Notes: generated by a model from the letters alone, not told the origin. A stretch of DNA of 64,000 nt from CAYHVK01 sp964360255 (GCA_964360255.1 CAYHVK010000002.1:124001-188000); one strand, 5' to 3'. Positions 41,970-51,507 are shown, numbered from the stretch's first letter. Program-made: numbers and translations.

Positions 41970-43241
41970 ATGAATAGCCCAATCACCCAAGCCTTCAACT
42001 TGAGGGGAAGCGGCCGCACGTATTTTGATCACAATGCTACGACTCCTTTGGCGGCAGAACTTCATCCTTATCTTACAACACTCCTCTCAGAGTGGGGCAA
42101 CCCCAGCAGTATTCACCAACACGGTCGCGGCCCAAAAACTTTGATTCGTGAGGCGCGCGAAAATTTCGCGAAACTCATTGGTTGCAGTTCTCTAGAAATT
42201 ATTTTTACAAGTGGTGGCAGTGAAGCCAATAACACAGCTTTAAAAGGCTTCTTTGAAGCGCAAAAATCTGTTTGGGGTCATGATATTAGTAAGTGGCCGA
42301 AAAGACGTCTTATCACAACTCGTTTAGAGCATCCAAGCATTACAAAAACCGTTGAGTACCTACGTGATCGTGGTCTCGAGGTGCAATTTCTGAGTGTCGG
42401 CCGCGATGGTCTTATGAATCTTGATGAGCTCAAAGAGTTATTAAAAACTCCAACAGCTTTAGTATCAGTGATGATGGCAAATAATGAAATCGGCTCGATC
42501 TTTCCGATCAAAGAAATCACTGAACTCTCGCATGCGGCAGGAGCATTAGTGCACACCGATGGCGTGCAAGCCCTCGGTAAACTTCAAGTCAATGTTCGCG
42601 ATCTCGGTGTCGATTACGCCAGTTTCTCAGGTCATAAGTTTTATTCTCTCAAAGGCGCTGGCGCTCTTTACATTAAGAAAAACACACCCCTTGTAAGCTT
42701 AATTCACGGTGGTGGGCAAGAGCGTGGTCGCAGAGCCGGTACTGAAAACACTTTGGCACTTGCAGCGCTAGGCTTTATGGCAAAAAAATTTTCTGATTCA
42801 GTTCAAGATCTCAGCTCAGACGAATCGTTGACAAAAAAATCTGATCAAATGATGAGGCTTCGCGATTATTTCGAACAAGAGATTCAAAAGCGTCTTACGG
42901 GTGTTGTTATCAACGCTCAGAATTCTCAGCGTATTCCGAACACATCAAGTTTGCTGATTGAAAATACAGACGGCGAAAGCCTTCTGATCAATTTAGATAT
43001 TGAAGGATTCTCTGTCTCTACCGGAGCCGCTTGCAGCTCGGGTAATCCAGAGCCTTCGCCGACGTTACTGGCTATAGGGCTTTCACGCTCAGAAGCTCAG
43101 TCGTCGCTCCGTGTGTCTTTTGGTTGGTCATCGACGCGCGAACAGGTCGATGCCTTTATTGAATCTTTAATTAAAGTTGTGCAGCGTTTGCGTACGCTCC
43201 GCGATGAGTATGCGAATAGTAAAAAAGAAGAGGTTTCGTAA
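41970..43241 (+). CDS. iscS: Cysteine desulfurase (IscS/NifS type)
   Basis: 423 residues. TYFDHNATTPLA at the N-terminus, PLP lysine K223 in SFSGHKFYSLKG, persulfide Cys C355 in STGAACSSGNPEPSP, with the short class-I loop. It supplies sulfur from cysteine. The gene directly overlaps mnmA by one base (TAATG), so its main role here is likely tRNA thiolation. The start codon has no ribosome site but a promoter 8 bases upstream. Confidence 0.94.
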   Translation: MNSPITQAFNLRGSGRTYFDHNATTPLAAELHPYLTTLLSEWGNPSSIHQHGRGPKTLIREARENFAKLIGCSSLEIIFTSGGSEANNTALKGFFEAQKSVWGHDISKWPKRRLITTRLEHPSITKTVEYLRDRGLEVQFLSVGRDGLMNLDELKELLKTPTALVSVMMANNEIGSIFPIKEITELSHAAGALVHTDGVQALGKLQVNVRDLGVDYASFSGHKFYSLKGAGALYIKKNTPLVSLIHGGGQERGRRAGTENTLALAALGFMAKKFSDSVQDLSSDESLTKKSDQMMRLRDYFEQEIQKRLTGVVINAQNSQRIPNTSSLLIENTDGESLLINLDIEGFSVSTGAACSSGNPEPSPTLLAIGLSRSEAQSSLRVSFGWSSTREQVDAFIESLIKVVQRLRTLRDEYANSKKEEVS

Positions 43242-44500
43242 TGAATTTAGCTAGAACGTCTACGGGTTCAAAAGGTCGCGTATTAGTTGCCATGAGTGGT
43301 GGAGTGGACAGCTCTGTGGTCGCCGCGCTTTTAAAAGAGCAAGGCTATGAAGTGATCGGCGTCACCATGCAGGTCTGGGACTATTCAAGCTCTAATACAA
43401 GCGCAGAGAATTGTGCCATCGAAGAAGGTAACGGAACATGCTGCTCGAGTATCGATGTAGATGACGCTCGCGCCGTAGCTGATCAGCTCGATATCCCTTT
43501 TTATGTGATCAACTGCGAAGCGAAATTTAAAAAAACAGTGATCGATAGTTTTGTGAATGATTATCTGAACGGCAAAACACCGATTCCGTGTGTAAATTGC
43601 AATACGTATTTGAAATTTGATCACTTGATTCAGAAAATGAAAGAACTCAACTGTGATTACTTAGCCACAGGTCACTACGCTCAGCTTGTGAGTGATTCAA
43701 ATGGTGAGCCCACAATCGTAACAAGTTCTGATGACTGGAAAGATCAAACTTATTTCTTATTCACTCTCGATAAATCAATCTTGCCGAAATTGATGTTCCC
43801 AATCGGATCATGGCAGAAACCTGAGCTTCGTAAATATGCTGAAGAAAAAGGTCTACGTGTGGCTCGCAAAAAAGACTCTACTGGTATTTGTTTTATTGGC
43901 CCTAAAGGCCATGCTGCATTTATCGAAGAGCGTATCGAGAAAGATCAGCTTCGCCCTGGATCTATTCGTCTTTACCCAAGTGGTGAAGTACTCGGCGAGC
44001 ACGATGGTATCCATCGCTTCACAATCGGTCAGCGTAAAGGTCTTGGGGTTGCGACGGGCACTCCAGCCTACGTTATCCAAATTGATCACGAGACCGGAAC
44101 AGTTTGGCTCGGTGATGAGCAGTATTTATTCTCGCGCTGTCTTCAGGTGACAGATATCAATTGGCTGAATGGCGCCCGCCACGGTGAGAAATTGCGTGTG
44201 AAGATTCGTTATGCTCACCAAGGTTCATCAGCGACGGTTTTATTTAACGATTTAACTGACGCTGAAAAAGCAGCTGGGCGCACGACTCCGACGAGCGCTA
44301 TTCTTGAATTTGACGAGCCACAAAGATCAGTGACTCCAGGACAAGCGGCAGTTTTCTATCGTGAAAAACAACTCGTTGGTGGCGGATGGATCGTTGAGAA
44401 ACTCGATGGTTTAAAAATTATGGATATGGCGGCGCCAGTGGTGAAGCCAGTGAAAGCAGCGAAGTCTAATAAGACGGCGGCGCAGGAAAACCGTGTCTGA
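43241..44500 (+). CDS. mnmA: tRNA-specific 2-thiouridylase MnmA
   Basis: 419 residues, a little longer than usual through a 20-residue C-terminal Lys/Ala tail. PP-loop SGGVDS (19-24), D-W-K-D-Q-T-Y, catalytic C117 (PIPCVNC) and C217 (STGICFIG). With IscS it forms s2U34 in Lys, Glu and Gln tRNAs. It overlaps iscS by one base and the next gene by 8 bp. Confidence 0.96.
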   Translation: MNLARTSTGSKGRVLVAMSGGVDSSVVAALLKEQGYEVIGVTMQVWDYSSSNTSAENCAIEEGNGTCCSSIDVDDARAVADQLDIPFYVINCEAKFKKTVIDSFVNDYLNGKTPIPCVNCNTYLKFDHLIQKMKELNCDYLATGHYAQLVSDSNGEPTIVTSSDDWKDQTYFLFTLDKSILPKLMFPIGSWQKPELRKYAEEKGLRVARKKDSTGICFIGPKGHAAFIEERIEKDQLRPGSIRLYPSGEVLGEHDGIHRFTIGQRKGLGVATGTPAYVIQIDHETGTVWLGDEQYLFSRCLQVTDINWLNGARHGEKLRVKIRYAHQGSSATVLFNDLTDAEKAAGRTTPTSAILEFDEPQRSVTPGQAAVFYREKQLVGGGWIVEKLDGLKIMDMAAPVVKPVKAAKSNKTAAQENRV

Positions 44501-45899
44501 TAATTTAATCCAAACCGGTGACAAGCCGGCCTCTTCAGCTGCAGAAATGAAGTTTAAAACGTACGGTTGTAAGGTGAACACTTACGACACCGGTCTTTTA
44601 GAAAAAAGAATTCAAGCGAATTTCTCTTTTCAGCAATCAAGACCTATTCATATTTTAAATACTTGCGCGGTCACTCGTGAGGCGACGCTCGAAGCCGTGC
44701 GCGAAGCTCGTCGTATTAAACGTAAAAATGCGAATGCGGTTGTGGTTGTAACAGGTTGTGCAGCCCAGGTTGATACAGATGAGTTCAAAGATCTCTCTGA
44801 AGCTGATCTGGTTATTGCCAACTCTCATAAAGGCCAACTTGAAGATATTCTAACCCAATATTTAAAGGGTCAAGAAACTGCGCGCGTTCATAAATCGAAC
44901 ATCTTCAAAAAAGAAGATCTTGAGTCGGGTGGAGGAATCGAATCTCATCACACCCGCAGTTTTTTAAAAATCCAAGATGGCTGCAATAGCTTTTGTACTT
45001 TCTGTGTGATTCCGTTTGCTCGTGGTAAGAGTCGTAGTTTAGCTATTGCTGATCTTCGCGCTCGAGTGAATGAGTTTTATGATCAAGGTTTGCGTGAAGT
45101 TGTTCTTACTGGTGTACACATCGGTGATTACGAAGAGGGTTTAGAAGCTCTAGTTGAAGATCTACTTCTCAATACGAAAATGCCGCGCCTAAGACTGGCG
45201 AGTCTCGAGCCCATCGAAGTGACGAGTCGTCTCTTAGATGCTTATCAAGACCCGCGCTTGTGTGCTCATTTTCACATGAGTATTCAAAGCGCGAATACTT
45301 CAGTGCTGGCTGGAATGAAACGTAAGTATACATCTAACGAGGTTGAATTCGCCCTCAATGAAATCGCACGTCGGGTGCCAGGAGCCTACGTCGGTATGGA
45401 TGTTATCGCGGGTTTTGCTGGCGAATCCGATGCCGATTTTCAAGACACTTACATGCGTTTAGCGAGTTTGCCATGGACGCGTATTCACGTTTTTCCTTAC
45501 AGTGAGCGTCCAGGTACTTTTGCCTTGAAGCTAGATGGTAAAGTGGAGTCACGTACGCTCCATGCACGTGCTGCCCAGCTTCGTGAGCTCAGTTGGAATC
45601 GAGTTTTACAAGAGGCCAAGAAGCAAATCGGCCAGACTAAAAATGTTTTAATTCTCAAAAACCAAGCTGCGGGCGAAGAGAAGCTCACAGCTGAAGGTCG
45701 TCTGATTTTACCTTCTGTGGCTCGCGATCAGTGGCCTATAGATGTAACAGTCGGTGACAGGGTAGAGCGAAGTTTTCTAGCTGACCAAGGTGACTTTAAC
45801 TTTTCAGATGAGATTCAAGTTAAAATCACCGGGTATAGAGAGCGGTTGTCTCGCCAAGATGTTGTTTTGGTCGGTGAAGCCATCACTCGCGGCGGTTGA
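44493..45899 (+). CDS. mtaB: Radical-SAM methylthiotransferase MtaB-like
   Basis: 468 residues. It has two clusters: N-terminal C26 (YGCKVN), C58 (NTCAVT), C89 (VTGCAA); radical-SAM C164-x3-C168-x2-C171 (CNSFCTFC). A C-terminal TRAM-like region follows. YGCKVN (not YGCQMN) with LKIQDGCNSFCTFCVIPFARG points to MtaB, which makes ms2t6A37. It uses t6A, for which tsaE is in this window. It overlaps mnmA. The C-terminus overlaps the convergent Fic gene by 17 bp. Confidence 0.9.
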   Translation: MSDNLIQTGDKPASSAAEMKFKTYGCKVNTYDTGLLEKRIQANFSFQQSRPIHILNTCAVTREATLEAVREARRIKRKNANAVVVVTGCAAQVDTDEFKDLSEADLVIANSHKGQLEDILTQYLKGQETARVHKSNIFKKEDLESGGGIESHHTRSFLKIQDGCNSFCTFCVIPFARGKSRSLAIADLRARVNEFYDQGLREVVLTGVHIGDYEEGLEALVEDLLLNTKMPRLRLASLEPIEVTSRLLDAYQDPRLCAHFHMSIQSANTSVLAGMKRKYTSNEVEFALNEIARRVPGAYVGMDVIAGFAGESDADFQDTYMRLASLPWTRIHVFPYSERPGTFALKLDGKVESRTLHARAAQLRELSWNRVLQEAKKQIGQTKNVLILKNQAAGEEKLTAEGRLILPSVARDQWPIDVTVGDRVERSFLADQGDFNFSDEIQVKITGYRERLSRQDVVLVGEAITRGG

Positions 45900-46857
45900 T
45901 AAAACAGTACTGAGCTAAGGCTTTTTCTCCGGACATCTTGATGCTTTTTGTTCTAACTCCGAGGGCGAGATCTCGGCTCGCAGTTGCGGTCGAGATTTTT
46001 TTAAAGAGAGAAAGATAATCTTTTCGTGAGAACATCTTTGGTCCAAATTTTTCACTCGCAATATCCAGGCGATCTTCCGCAGTTAAGGGCTTCGGCCGAA
46101 TTGAAGATGTCAATGACTGCACGGCATCGTGAATTGTAGAAAGTGAAAATTCAATGAATGGCGTGGCACTACCTGTTTTATCAGACTGCCCCAGCGATCT
46201 ATAGTAGTCTGCTTGCCGATCACGAACGATAGACTCAACAGTCGCCAATTCGAAAATTGGATGAAATTGAGATAGGAGAACCGTCTGCCAGAATCGTCCC
46301 AGGCGTCCGTTTCCGTCAGTGAACGGGTGAATGAATTCTAGCTCATAATGAAATAGGGCTGACAAAATAAGAGGATGAGTTTCTTTGTCTGATTTCATAA
46401 ATTTAAAAAGATGGCTCATAAGTTCTGGGACCAATTTTGCCTGAGGTGCGGTGTGGGTGACACGATCACCTTGAAAGATGCCAACGTTAGTTGACCTCCA
46501 TTGACCAGGATTCGAAACGAGGCCTGTCATTAGTGATCGATGAGCATCGAGGAGTGACTGGGCTGAGTAAGGTTTGAAGTTTAAAATTTCATTGTAGGTT
46601 TTAATTGCATTTTGAACTTCGAGAATTTCTCGTTTCGAACCCTTGACTCTCTTGCCATCTAAAATAGCCGTCACTTGATCGAGCTCGAGGGTATTGCCCT
46701 CAATCGCGAGACTGGCCTGAATGGTTCGGATGCGATTGGTGCGGCGAAGCTTTGGCTCGGGCTTTGAAATTTGTAGCCCCTCGTATTGTCCCAGAATCCT
46801 GGTGGTCTCAGTGCAGAGTTTTAACATTTTTGACGTTAGCTCAAAGGGTGGCTTCAT
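45883..46857 (-). CDS. Fic-domain protein (AMPylase type) with N-terminal inhibitory helix
   Basis: 324 residues from the ATG at 46857. Fic motif HPFTDGNGRLGR is complete at 177-188. An inhibitory motif S-L-A-I-E53-G-N is present at about 49-55, so it is a class-II (N-terminally self-inhibited) Fic protein. The C-terminal 70 residues look like a winged-helix tail. These enzymes transfer AMP to a target hydroxyl. No antitoxin gene is adjacent; self-inhibition would replace it. MKPPFELTSKMLKL is the typical family start, so earlier ATGs at 46863 and 46887 are less likely. The gene has no ribosome site; its start lies at the end of a perfect 46-bp palindrome. Confidence 0.9.
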   Translation of the reverse strand: MKPPFELTSKMLKLCTETTRILGQYEGLQISKPEPKLRRTNRIRTIQASLAIEGNTLELDQVTAILDGKRVKGSKREILEVQNAIKTYNEILNFKPYSAQSLLDAHRSLMTGLVSNPGQWRSTNVGIFQGDRVTHTAPQAKLVPELMSHLFKFMKSDKETHPLILSALFHYELEFIHPFTDGNGRLGRFWQTVLLSQFHPIFELATVESIVRDRQADYYRSLGQSDKTGSATPFIEFSLSTIHDAVQSLTSSIRPKPLTAEDRLDIASEKFGPKMFSRKDYLSLFKKISTATASRDLALGVRTKSIKMSGEKALAQYCFINRRE

Positions 46858-46897
46858 TGACATGATAGTATCATATGATACTATCATGTCAATGAAG
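46852..46897. promoter_or_regulatory. 46-bp perfect palindrome over the fic start (operator/promoter)
   Basis: Bases 46852-46874 and 46875-46897 are perfect reverse complements (23 + 23 bp, no loop). The centre is two abutting 13-bp dyads, ATGATAGTATCAT and ATGATACTATCAT. Because of symmetry, both strands hold TTGACA (minus: 46892-46887) then, 16 bp on, TACTAT (minus: 46870-46865). The minus -10 lies 7 bases before the fic ATG at 46857, consistent with a leaderless fic transcript repressed by a dimer or tetramer bound here. Confidence 0.75.
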
Positions 46898-46958
46898 TTG
46901 ACCGTGGCTTGTATAAAGTTATGACCCTATTCCATGCCCTTCCTTTTTATAACACCTC

Positions 46959-46987
46959 TTGACGCATCGCCTAATTTTGGTTACAAC
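46959..46987 (+). promoter_or_regulatory. Promoter of rnc-era-der
   Basis: TTGACG (46959-46964), 17-bp spacer, TACAAC (46982-46987). The rnc start is about 68 bp downstream with an AAAGGA ribosome site. Confidence 0.6.
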
Positions 46988-47054
46988 ACTCCCGCTACTG
47001 AATTTGCATACTGATTAGACAAGTTGGTTAGAGCGGAGACGCTCAAAGGAAACC

Positions 47055-47756
47055 ATGATTACCTCGTCCCTCAAAGGTGAAAGCCTTTCTAAATTATTTC
47101 GTGATGAAAACCTATTTCATCAAGCTCTGACACATAAGAGCTTTCATAATGAGAATACAAAATCGTCTCCAGGCCATAACGAACGCCTCGAATTTTTAGG
47201 CGACGCCGTTTTAGATTTAATTCTCAGCGATTGTCTTTTTAATAAACTTACAGACTTTGATGAAGGTGGTCTTTCTAAACTTCGCGCGAGTTTAGTGAAT
47301 GAAACGGCGTTAGCTGAACTCGCTATTGAATTAGAATTGGGTCCGCACTTGAAGCTTGGTAAAGGTGAAACCGCAACGGGTGGTATATCAAAACCTCGAT
47401 TGCTCTCATCAGTTCTTGAAGCGCTTATCGGAGCCATATACGTCGATCAAGGCTTTGAGAAAACAAAAGATTTCACATTAGAGATTTTCAAGCAGCGTCT
47501 ACAAGACATCGACTTATCTGTGCATTTCAAATCAGATTATAAAACGCGCCTGCAAGAGAAGCTGCAAGATATGAAGAAGCGTATTCCAGTTTATAAATTA
47601 TTAAAAGAAGAAGGACCTGATCACAGCAAAGTGTTTCATGTCGCTTTAACTCTCGGTGAAGACACTCTTTCTACCGGCACCGGAAAGAGTAAAAAACAGG
47701 CCGAACAAGATGCCGCTAAAAAAGCATTAGAAATTATTGAATCAGAGGAGGCTTAA
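47055..47756 (+). CDS. rnc: Ribonuclease III
   Basis: 233 residues. RNase III signature NERLEFLGDAVLDL at about 36-49, second acidic site EALIGAIYVDQG, and a C-terminal double-stranded-RNA-binding domain (DYKTRLQEKLQDMKKRIPVYKLL..KSKKQAEQDAAKKAL). It processes rRNA and structured mRNAs. Its stop overlaps the era start (TAATGA), so the two are coupled. Confidence 0.96.
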   Translation: MITSSLKGESLSKLFRDENLFHQALTHKSFHNENTKSSPGHNERLEFLGDAVLDLILSDCLFNKLTDFDEGGLSKLRASLVNETALAELAIELELGPHLKLGKGETATGGISKPRLLSSVLEALIGAIYVDQGFEKTKDFTLEIFKQRLQDIDLSVHFKSDYKTRLQEKLQDMKKRIPVYKLLKEEGPDHSKVFHVALTLGEDTLSTGTGKSKKQAEQDAAKKALEIIESEEA

Positions 47757-48640
47757 TGAAAGCCGGTTATATTGGGTTAGTAGGACTGCCAAACGCAGGC
47801 AAGAGCACCGTCGTAAACGCCATTATTGGCGAAAAAGTTTCGATTGTGTCTCGTAAGCCGCAAACAACACGAAAACGTGTATTGGGTATCTATTCAGACG
47901 CCAACACCCAGGCCATCTTCTTAGATGCTCCGGGTTTGGTGAAAGCTGAAGCGGGCCTTAATCATTTTTTACAGAAAGAGCTCGAAAGCGTTATTCGTGA
48001 GAGTGATATTCTCGCAGCAGTTTTAAATCTTGATGCTTATAAAATTGAGCCTCTTATCGAGATTATCGAAATGTGTAAAAACAGTGGTAAGCCCTGGATG
48101 GCCGTTTTAACAAAAGACGATCTCAGCCTTCTTCACCGTAATGAGAAATTACGTGAAGTACTTCAGCCATTAAAAATTCCAATTGTCCTCACGTCGGCAC
48201 TTCGTCGCCCTGAAGAACTAAAGGAGTTAATTTTAACTCCGCTTGTACAAATGCTTCCGGAGACTAAAGCTCCTTATTATGAAGACGAAATTTATACGAC
48301 TCAAAGCGAGCGTGAGATTTTAGCTGAAATGGTGCGCGAGCAGTGTTTTGAATATCTTCATGAAGAGCTTCCTTACGGCGTTGCGGTTAAGACGCTTTCA
48401 TTTAAAGAAGAAGACACTATTATTAAAGCTGAAGTTGAAATTATCGTGAGCAAAGAGAATTATCTCGGAATGGTCGTGGGCCAAGGTGGTCAGACTATTA
48501 AGCGTATCGGCGCCTCATCGCGTATTTTAGCTGAGAAATTTTTTAACAAAAAAATGTTTGTAAAAACAAGTGTGAAGGTTCGCAAAGATTGGACTTCAGA
48601 CGAAAAATTTATGAAAGAGATGGGTTATGTCGTCAGCTAA
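47756..48640 (+). CDS. era: GTPase Era
   Basis: 294 residues. G1 GLPNAGKST, switch RKPQTTRKRVLGI, DAPG (G3), a TKDD (G4), then a C-terminal KH domain with MVVGQGGQTIKRIG. It binds 16S rRNA 3' end during 30S maturation. It overlaps der by 14 bp. Confidence 0.96.
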   Translation: MKAGYIGLVGLPNAGKSTVVNAIIGEKVSIVSRKPQTTRKRVLGIYSDANTQAIFLDAPGLVKAEAGLNHFLQKELESVIRESDILAAVLNLDAYKIEPLIEIIEMCKNSGKPWMAVLTKDDLSLLHRNEKLREVLQPLKIPIVLTSALRRPEELKELILTPLVQMLPETKAPYYEDEIYTTQSEREILAEMVREQCFEYLHEELPYGVAVKTLSFKEEDTIIKAEVEIIVSKENYLGMVVGQGGQTIKRIGASSRILAEKFFNKKMFVKTSVKVRKDWTSDEKFMKEMGYVVS

Positions 48641-49967
48641 TGTCTCATTCAGAGTGGCTATTTTAGGACGTCCTAACGTTGGTAAATCGACGCTTTTTAA
48701 TATTTTGACTCGCACGCGTAATGCGGTTGTAAAAAATCAGCCTGGTGTGACACGCGATATTCAAGCTGAGAAGGCCGACTGGTGGGGCAAAACTTTTGAA
48801 ATCCTCGATACGGGCGGTATTACCAATCGTATGGATGATTTCTCTCCGCTGATTATGCGCCAAGTTCTTGAGGCTTTAGGTCGAGTGGATTTGATCGTTG
48901 TCGTGATGGACGGCAAAACAGGTCTGAACCCAGAAGATAAAGATATTATTCGTATTGCAAAAGAATGCGGGAAGCCATTCTTCGTTGTTGTGAATAAAGT
49001 CGATCGTGAACATGAAGCTGAGCTTAAAAAAGCTGAGTTCTACGAACTGGGCGTTGATTTGATTCACACCTCGTTCGAGCAGCGCGTTCACGTGGATAAG
49101 GTTGTAGAGAAAATTCTCTCTTATATTCCAGCTGAAGGTATGAAGCTTAAAGAAGGCGTTCGTTTTGTGATTATGGGTAAACCGAATGTAGGTAAGAGCT
49201 CTTTAGCGAATGCCATCCTCGGTGAAAAACGTATGATCGTCTCTGAAGTGGCAGGAACAACTGTTGATGCCATCGAAGAAGAACTTCAGTACAAAGATCA
49301 AAACTTGATTCTCGTGGATACAGCCGGTCTTCGTCGCCGTGGTAAACGTTTCTCGAAGCGCGATGGCGTTGAGATTCTCTCAGCTTATAAAACTGAAGAA
49401 GCTATTCGTCGTGCAGATGTGATTCTCTTAGTTGTTGATTCAACTCTCGGGCCCACAGAGCAGGATGCGCGTATGATTAAAATGGCTTATGATCGCTCGA
49501 AGCCAGTGATTCTAGTTGCGAACAAAACCGACTTAGCACGTCTACAGCGTGATAAGCACCGCGAGTGGTTCAGAGAGCGCTTAGCTTTTGAATTCCATTT
49601 CGTTGAAGAGATTCCGGTGATGTTTACAAGCGCTGAGAAGCATGAAGGTATCAACGAAGTTCTAGATGAAATTCTAAGAATGGCAGCGAAGCTCAGTATT
49701 AAAATTACGACTTCTAAGCTGAATGACTTCTTCTATGATGCGATTCGTTCGGCGCCAGCTCCGGTATTTGGTAACACCAACGTGAAGTTCTATTACCTCA
49801 CGCAGACGCAGCAGAAGCCACCCAGCTTTATTGCGTTCGCGAACCATCCAGAAGGTGTTTCGCCATCGTACCGTCGTTTCTTGATTAAGAAGATCCAGAA
49901 AGAGTGGGACTTATCAGGTGTGCCGGTTCGAATGTTTATTATGAAAAGCGGCGGCGACAGCCTGTAA
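48627..49967 (+). CDS. der: GTPase Der (EngA)
   Basis: 446 residues, two tandem GTPase domains with GRPNVGKST (about 14-22) and GKPNVGKSS (about 182-190), DTGG and DTAG G3 loops, and a C-terminal KH-like domain ending in WDLSGVPVRMFIM. It acts in 50S assembly. Third gene of the rnc-era-der operon. Confidence 0.97.
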   Translation: MSSANVSFRVAILGRPNVGKSTLFNILTRTRNAVVKNQPGVTRDIQAEKADWWGKTFEILDTGGITNRMDDFSPLIMRQVLEALGRVDLIVVVMDGKTGLNPEDKDIIRIAKECGKPFFVVVNKVDREHEAELKKAEFYELGVDLIHTSFEQRVHVDKVVEKILSYIPAEGMKLKEGVRFVIMGKPNVGKSSLANAILGEKRMIVSEVAGTTVDAIEEELQYKDQNLILVDTAGLRRRGKRFSKRDGVEILSAYKTEEAIRRADVILLVVDSTLGPTEQDARMIKMAYDRSKPVILVANKTDLARLQRDKHREWFRERLAFEFHFVEEIPVMFTSAEKHEGINEVLDEILRMAAKLSIKITTSKLNDFFYDAIRSAPAPVFGNTNVKFYYLTQTQQKPPSFIAFANHPEGVSPSYRRFLIKKIQKEWDLSGVPVRMFIMKSGGDSL

Positions 49968-49985
49968 ACGGAGTTTAGGTAGAAA

Positions 49986-51365
49986 ATGAAACGCGGCGTT
50001 TGGGGTACAAGACTAGGATTTTACATGGCGGCCATCGGAGCCGCCTTCGGTCTTGGTAGTCTCTGGCGCTTTCCGTACATTGTTCAAGAGAATGGCGGCG
50101 GGGCTTTCGTTTTCGTCTACTTCGTTGTTCTGGTTCTTATCGGTATTCCTATGCTCGTCGGTGAACTCTTAATTGGGCGAATCACCCGCCGAAGCGCGAT
50201 CTCCGCAATGAAGCAGATCTCAGCTCAGCAGGCGGCCTCAAAAGCTCCGCCGATGTTTTATCGTCACACACGCCTGATTATCGGCGTTCTCTCTTTGGTT
50301 GTTTGTATTTTCATTATCGGTTATTACTCGGTTGTGAGCGGTTGGGTTCTTCATTACCTTATTCACTTCGCCACCATGCCGTTCTTTGATATGAGCGGCA
50401 CTACTCCCACATTAATGTCGGGACTGCGCGATCGGGGATGGCTGCAGGTCTTGCTTGCATCTGTGCATTTAGTCTTGGTCACTATTATAGTAGCCAAAGA
50501 TTTTGAAGAAGGTCTTGAGCGTTTCATCGGTTATGTGATGCCGGTCTTCGTTCTCGCACTTTTATTTTTGCTCTATCAAGTGAGCCATTTAGAATCCCTC
50601 GAGCCTGCGGTGCAATTTTTCTTCTACCCAGACTTCTCAAAACTTTCGCTGAATTCTCTTGGCGCCGCCGTCGGCCACGTTTGCTTCACCCTCAGTATCG
50701 GCTTTGGCGCCATGATCACATTCGGCTCGTATTTAAAAGAAGAGGCTCGCGTGCCTTCAACAGGTTTTCGCGTCGCTATTATGGACTCATTAATGACCAT
50801 CATCGCGGGTCTTTTGATTTTTCCTCTATTATTTTCAAGTCCGATTAAAGCCTCTGGCCCAGAATTATTATTCCAAACTGTACCGGTCTTTTTTGTTGAA
50901 TCGGATGGCGGTAAAATATTTGGACTTCTATTCTTTATCTGTCTTTACTTGGCGGCTCTTGGTGCCAGTTTAAGTTTGATCGAAACTGTGACGGCGAATT
51001 TTGTGGACGCTTTTAAAATCAATCGTGCTAAAGCCGGTTGGTTAGCAGGGGGACTTTGCTTTTTGACAACGCTTCCGCCAGCTCTAGGAACAAGTTTGCT
51101 TAAAAACATGACGGTAAATAATATGAGTTTACTTGAGCTTATCGATTCGGTTTTAGTGAATTGGTTCCTGCCACTTATTGCACTGGCTATGAGCTTTATC
51201 GCCCGCCGCCGCCTTAATGAAAAAGTCCGCCGCGAAGAATTTATTATCCAGGACGATTCAACTTCAGAAATTATTTATTTTCATTGGCTGTTCTTGATGA
51301 AGTGGGTTGTGCCTTTTGTTTTGATACTTGGTTTGATTTTGCAGGTCATTGCTTTGGTTCGTTAA
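49986..51365 (+). CDS. Sodium-dependent transporter of the NSS (SNF) family
   Basis: 459 residues, about 11-12 membrane helices. The family signature in helix 1 is AIGAAFGLGSLWRFPYIVQENGGGAF, with the unwound Na+ and substrate site. Bacterial NSS members move amino acids such as tryptophan, leucine or tyrosine with Na+. The substrate cannot be told from sequence here. It lies 18 bp after der and may be read through from it. A giant hairpin follows 35 bp after the stop. Confidence 0.92.
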   Translation: MKRGVWGTRLGFYMAAIGAAFGLGSLWRFPYIVQENGGGAFVFVYFVVLVLIGIPMLVGELLIGRITRRSAISAMKQISAQQAASKAPPMFYRHTRLIIGVLSLVVCIFIIGYYSVVSGWVLHYLIHFATMPFFDMSGTTPTLMSGLRDRGWLQVLLASVHLVLVTIIVAKDFEEGLERFIGYVMPVFVLALLFLLYQVSHLESLEPAVQFFFYPDFSKLSLNSLGAAVGHVCFTLSIGFGAMITFGSYLKEEARVPSTGFRVAIMDSLMTIIAGLLIFPLLFSSPIKASGPELLFQTVPVFFVESDGGKIFGLLFFICLYLAALGASLSLIETVTANFVDAFKINRAKAGWLAGGLCFLTTLPPALGTSLLKNMTVNNMSLLELIDSVLVNWFLPLIALAMSFIARRRLNEKVRREEFIIQDDSTSEIIYFHWLFLMKWVVPFVLILGLILQVIALVR

Positions 51366-51399
51366 AATACTTTAATTCGTTAAGATCCGCGAATCAAAA

Positions 51400-51461
51400 A
51401 AAGCCATGGTCTCTATGAGAGCATCTCTCGATAGAGGTGCTCTCATAGAGACCATGGCTTT
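51400..51461. repeat. 62-nt near-perfect hairpin next to a REP-type transposase
   Basis: Arms 51400-51423 and 51438-51461 are perfectly complementary over 24 bp. The 14-base centre folds further (CTCT-CGAT-AGAG), so nearly the whole 62 nt is one stem. On the minus strand the A-run 51395-51402 gives a T-tract after the stem, so it would work as a strong terminator for the transposase gene (51508-52044). The plus-strand side has only CTTT. Its length is far above a normal terminator stem. Confidence 0.9.
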
Positions 51462-51507
51462 GATCGACAGCACCATGACTGTATCAAACGCAACCCTAAC
51501 TCCGGTA

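Noticed and set aside
45883..46857. Fic gene as part of a two-gene toxin-antitoxin locus
   Set aside because: No small antitoxin gene is adjacent, and an N-terminal inhibitory motif is present in the same protein, so a class II self-inhibited Fic fits better.
46721..46924. 67-residue plus-strand ORF ending over the palindrome
   Set aside because: It is antisense to fic; its start-like peptide is only the mirror image forced by the perfect palindrome.
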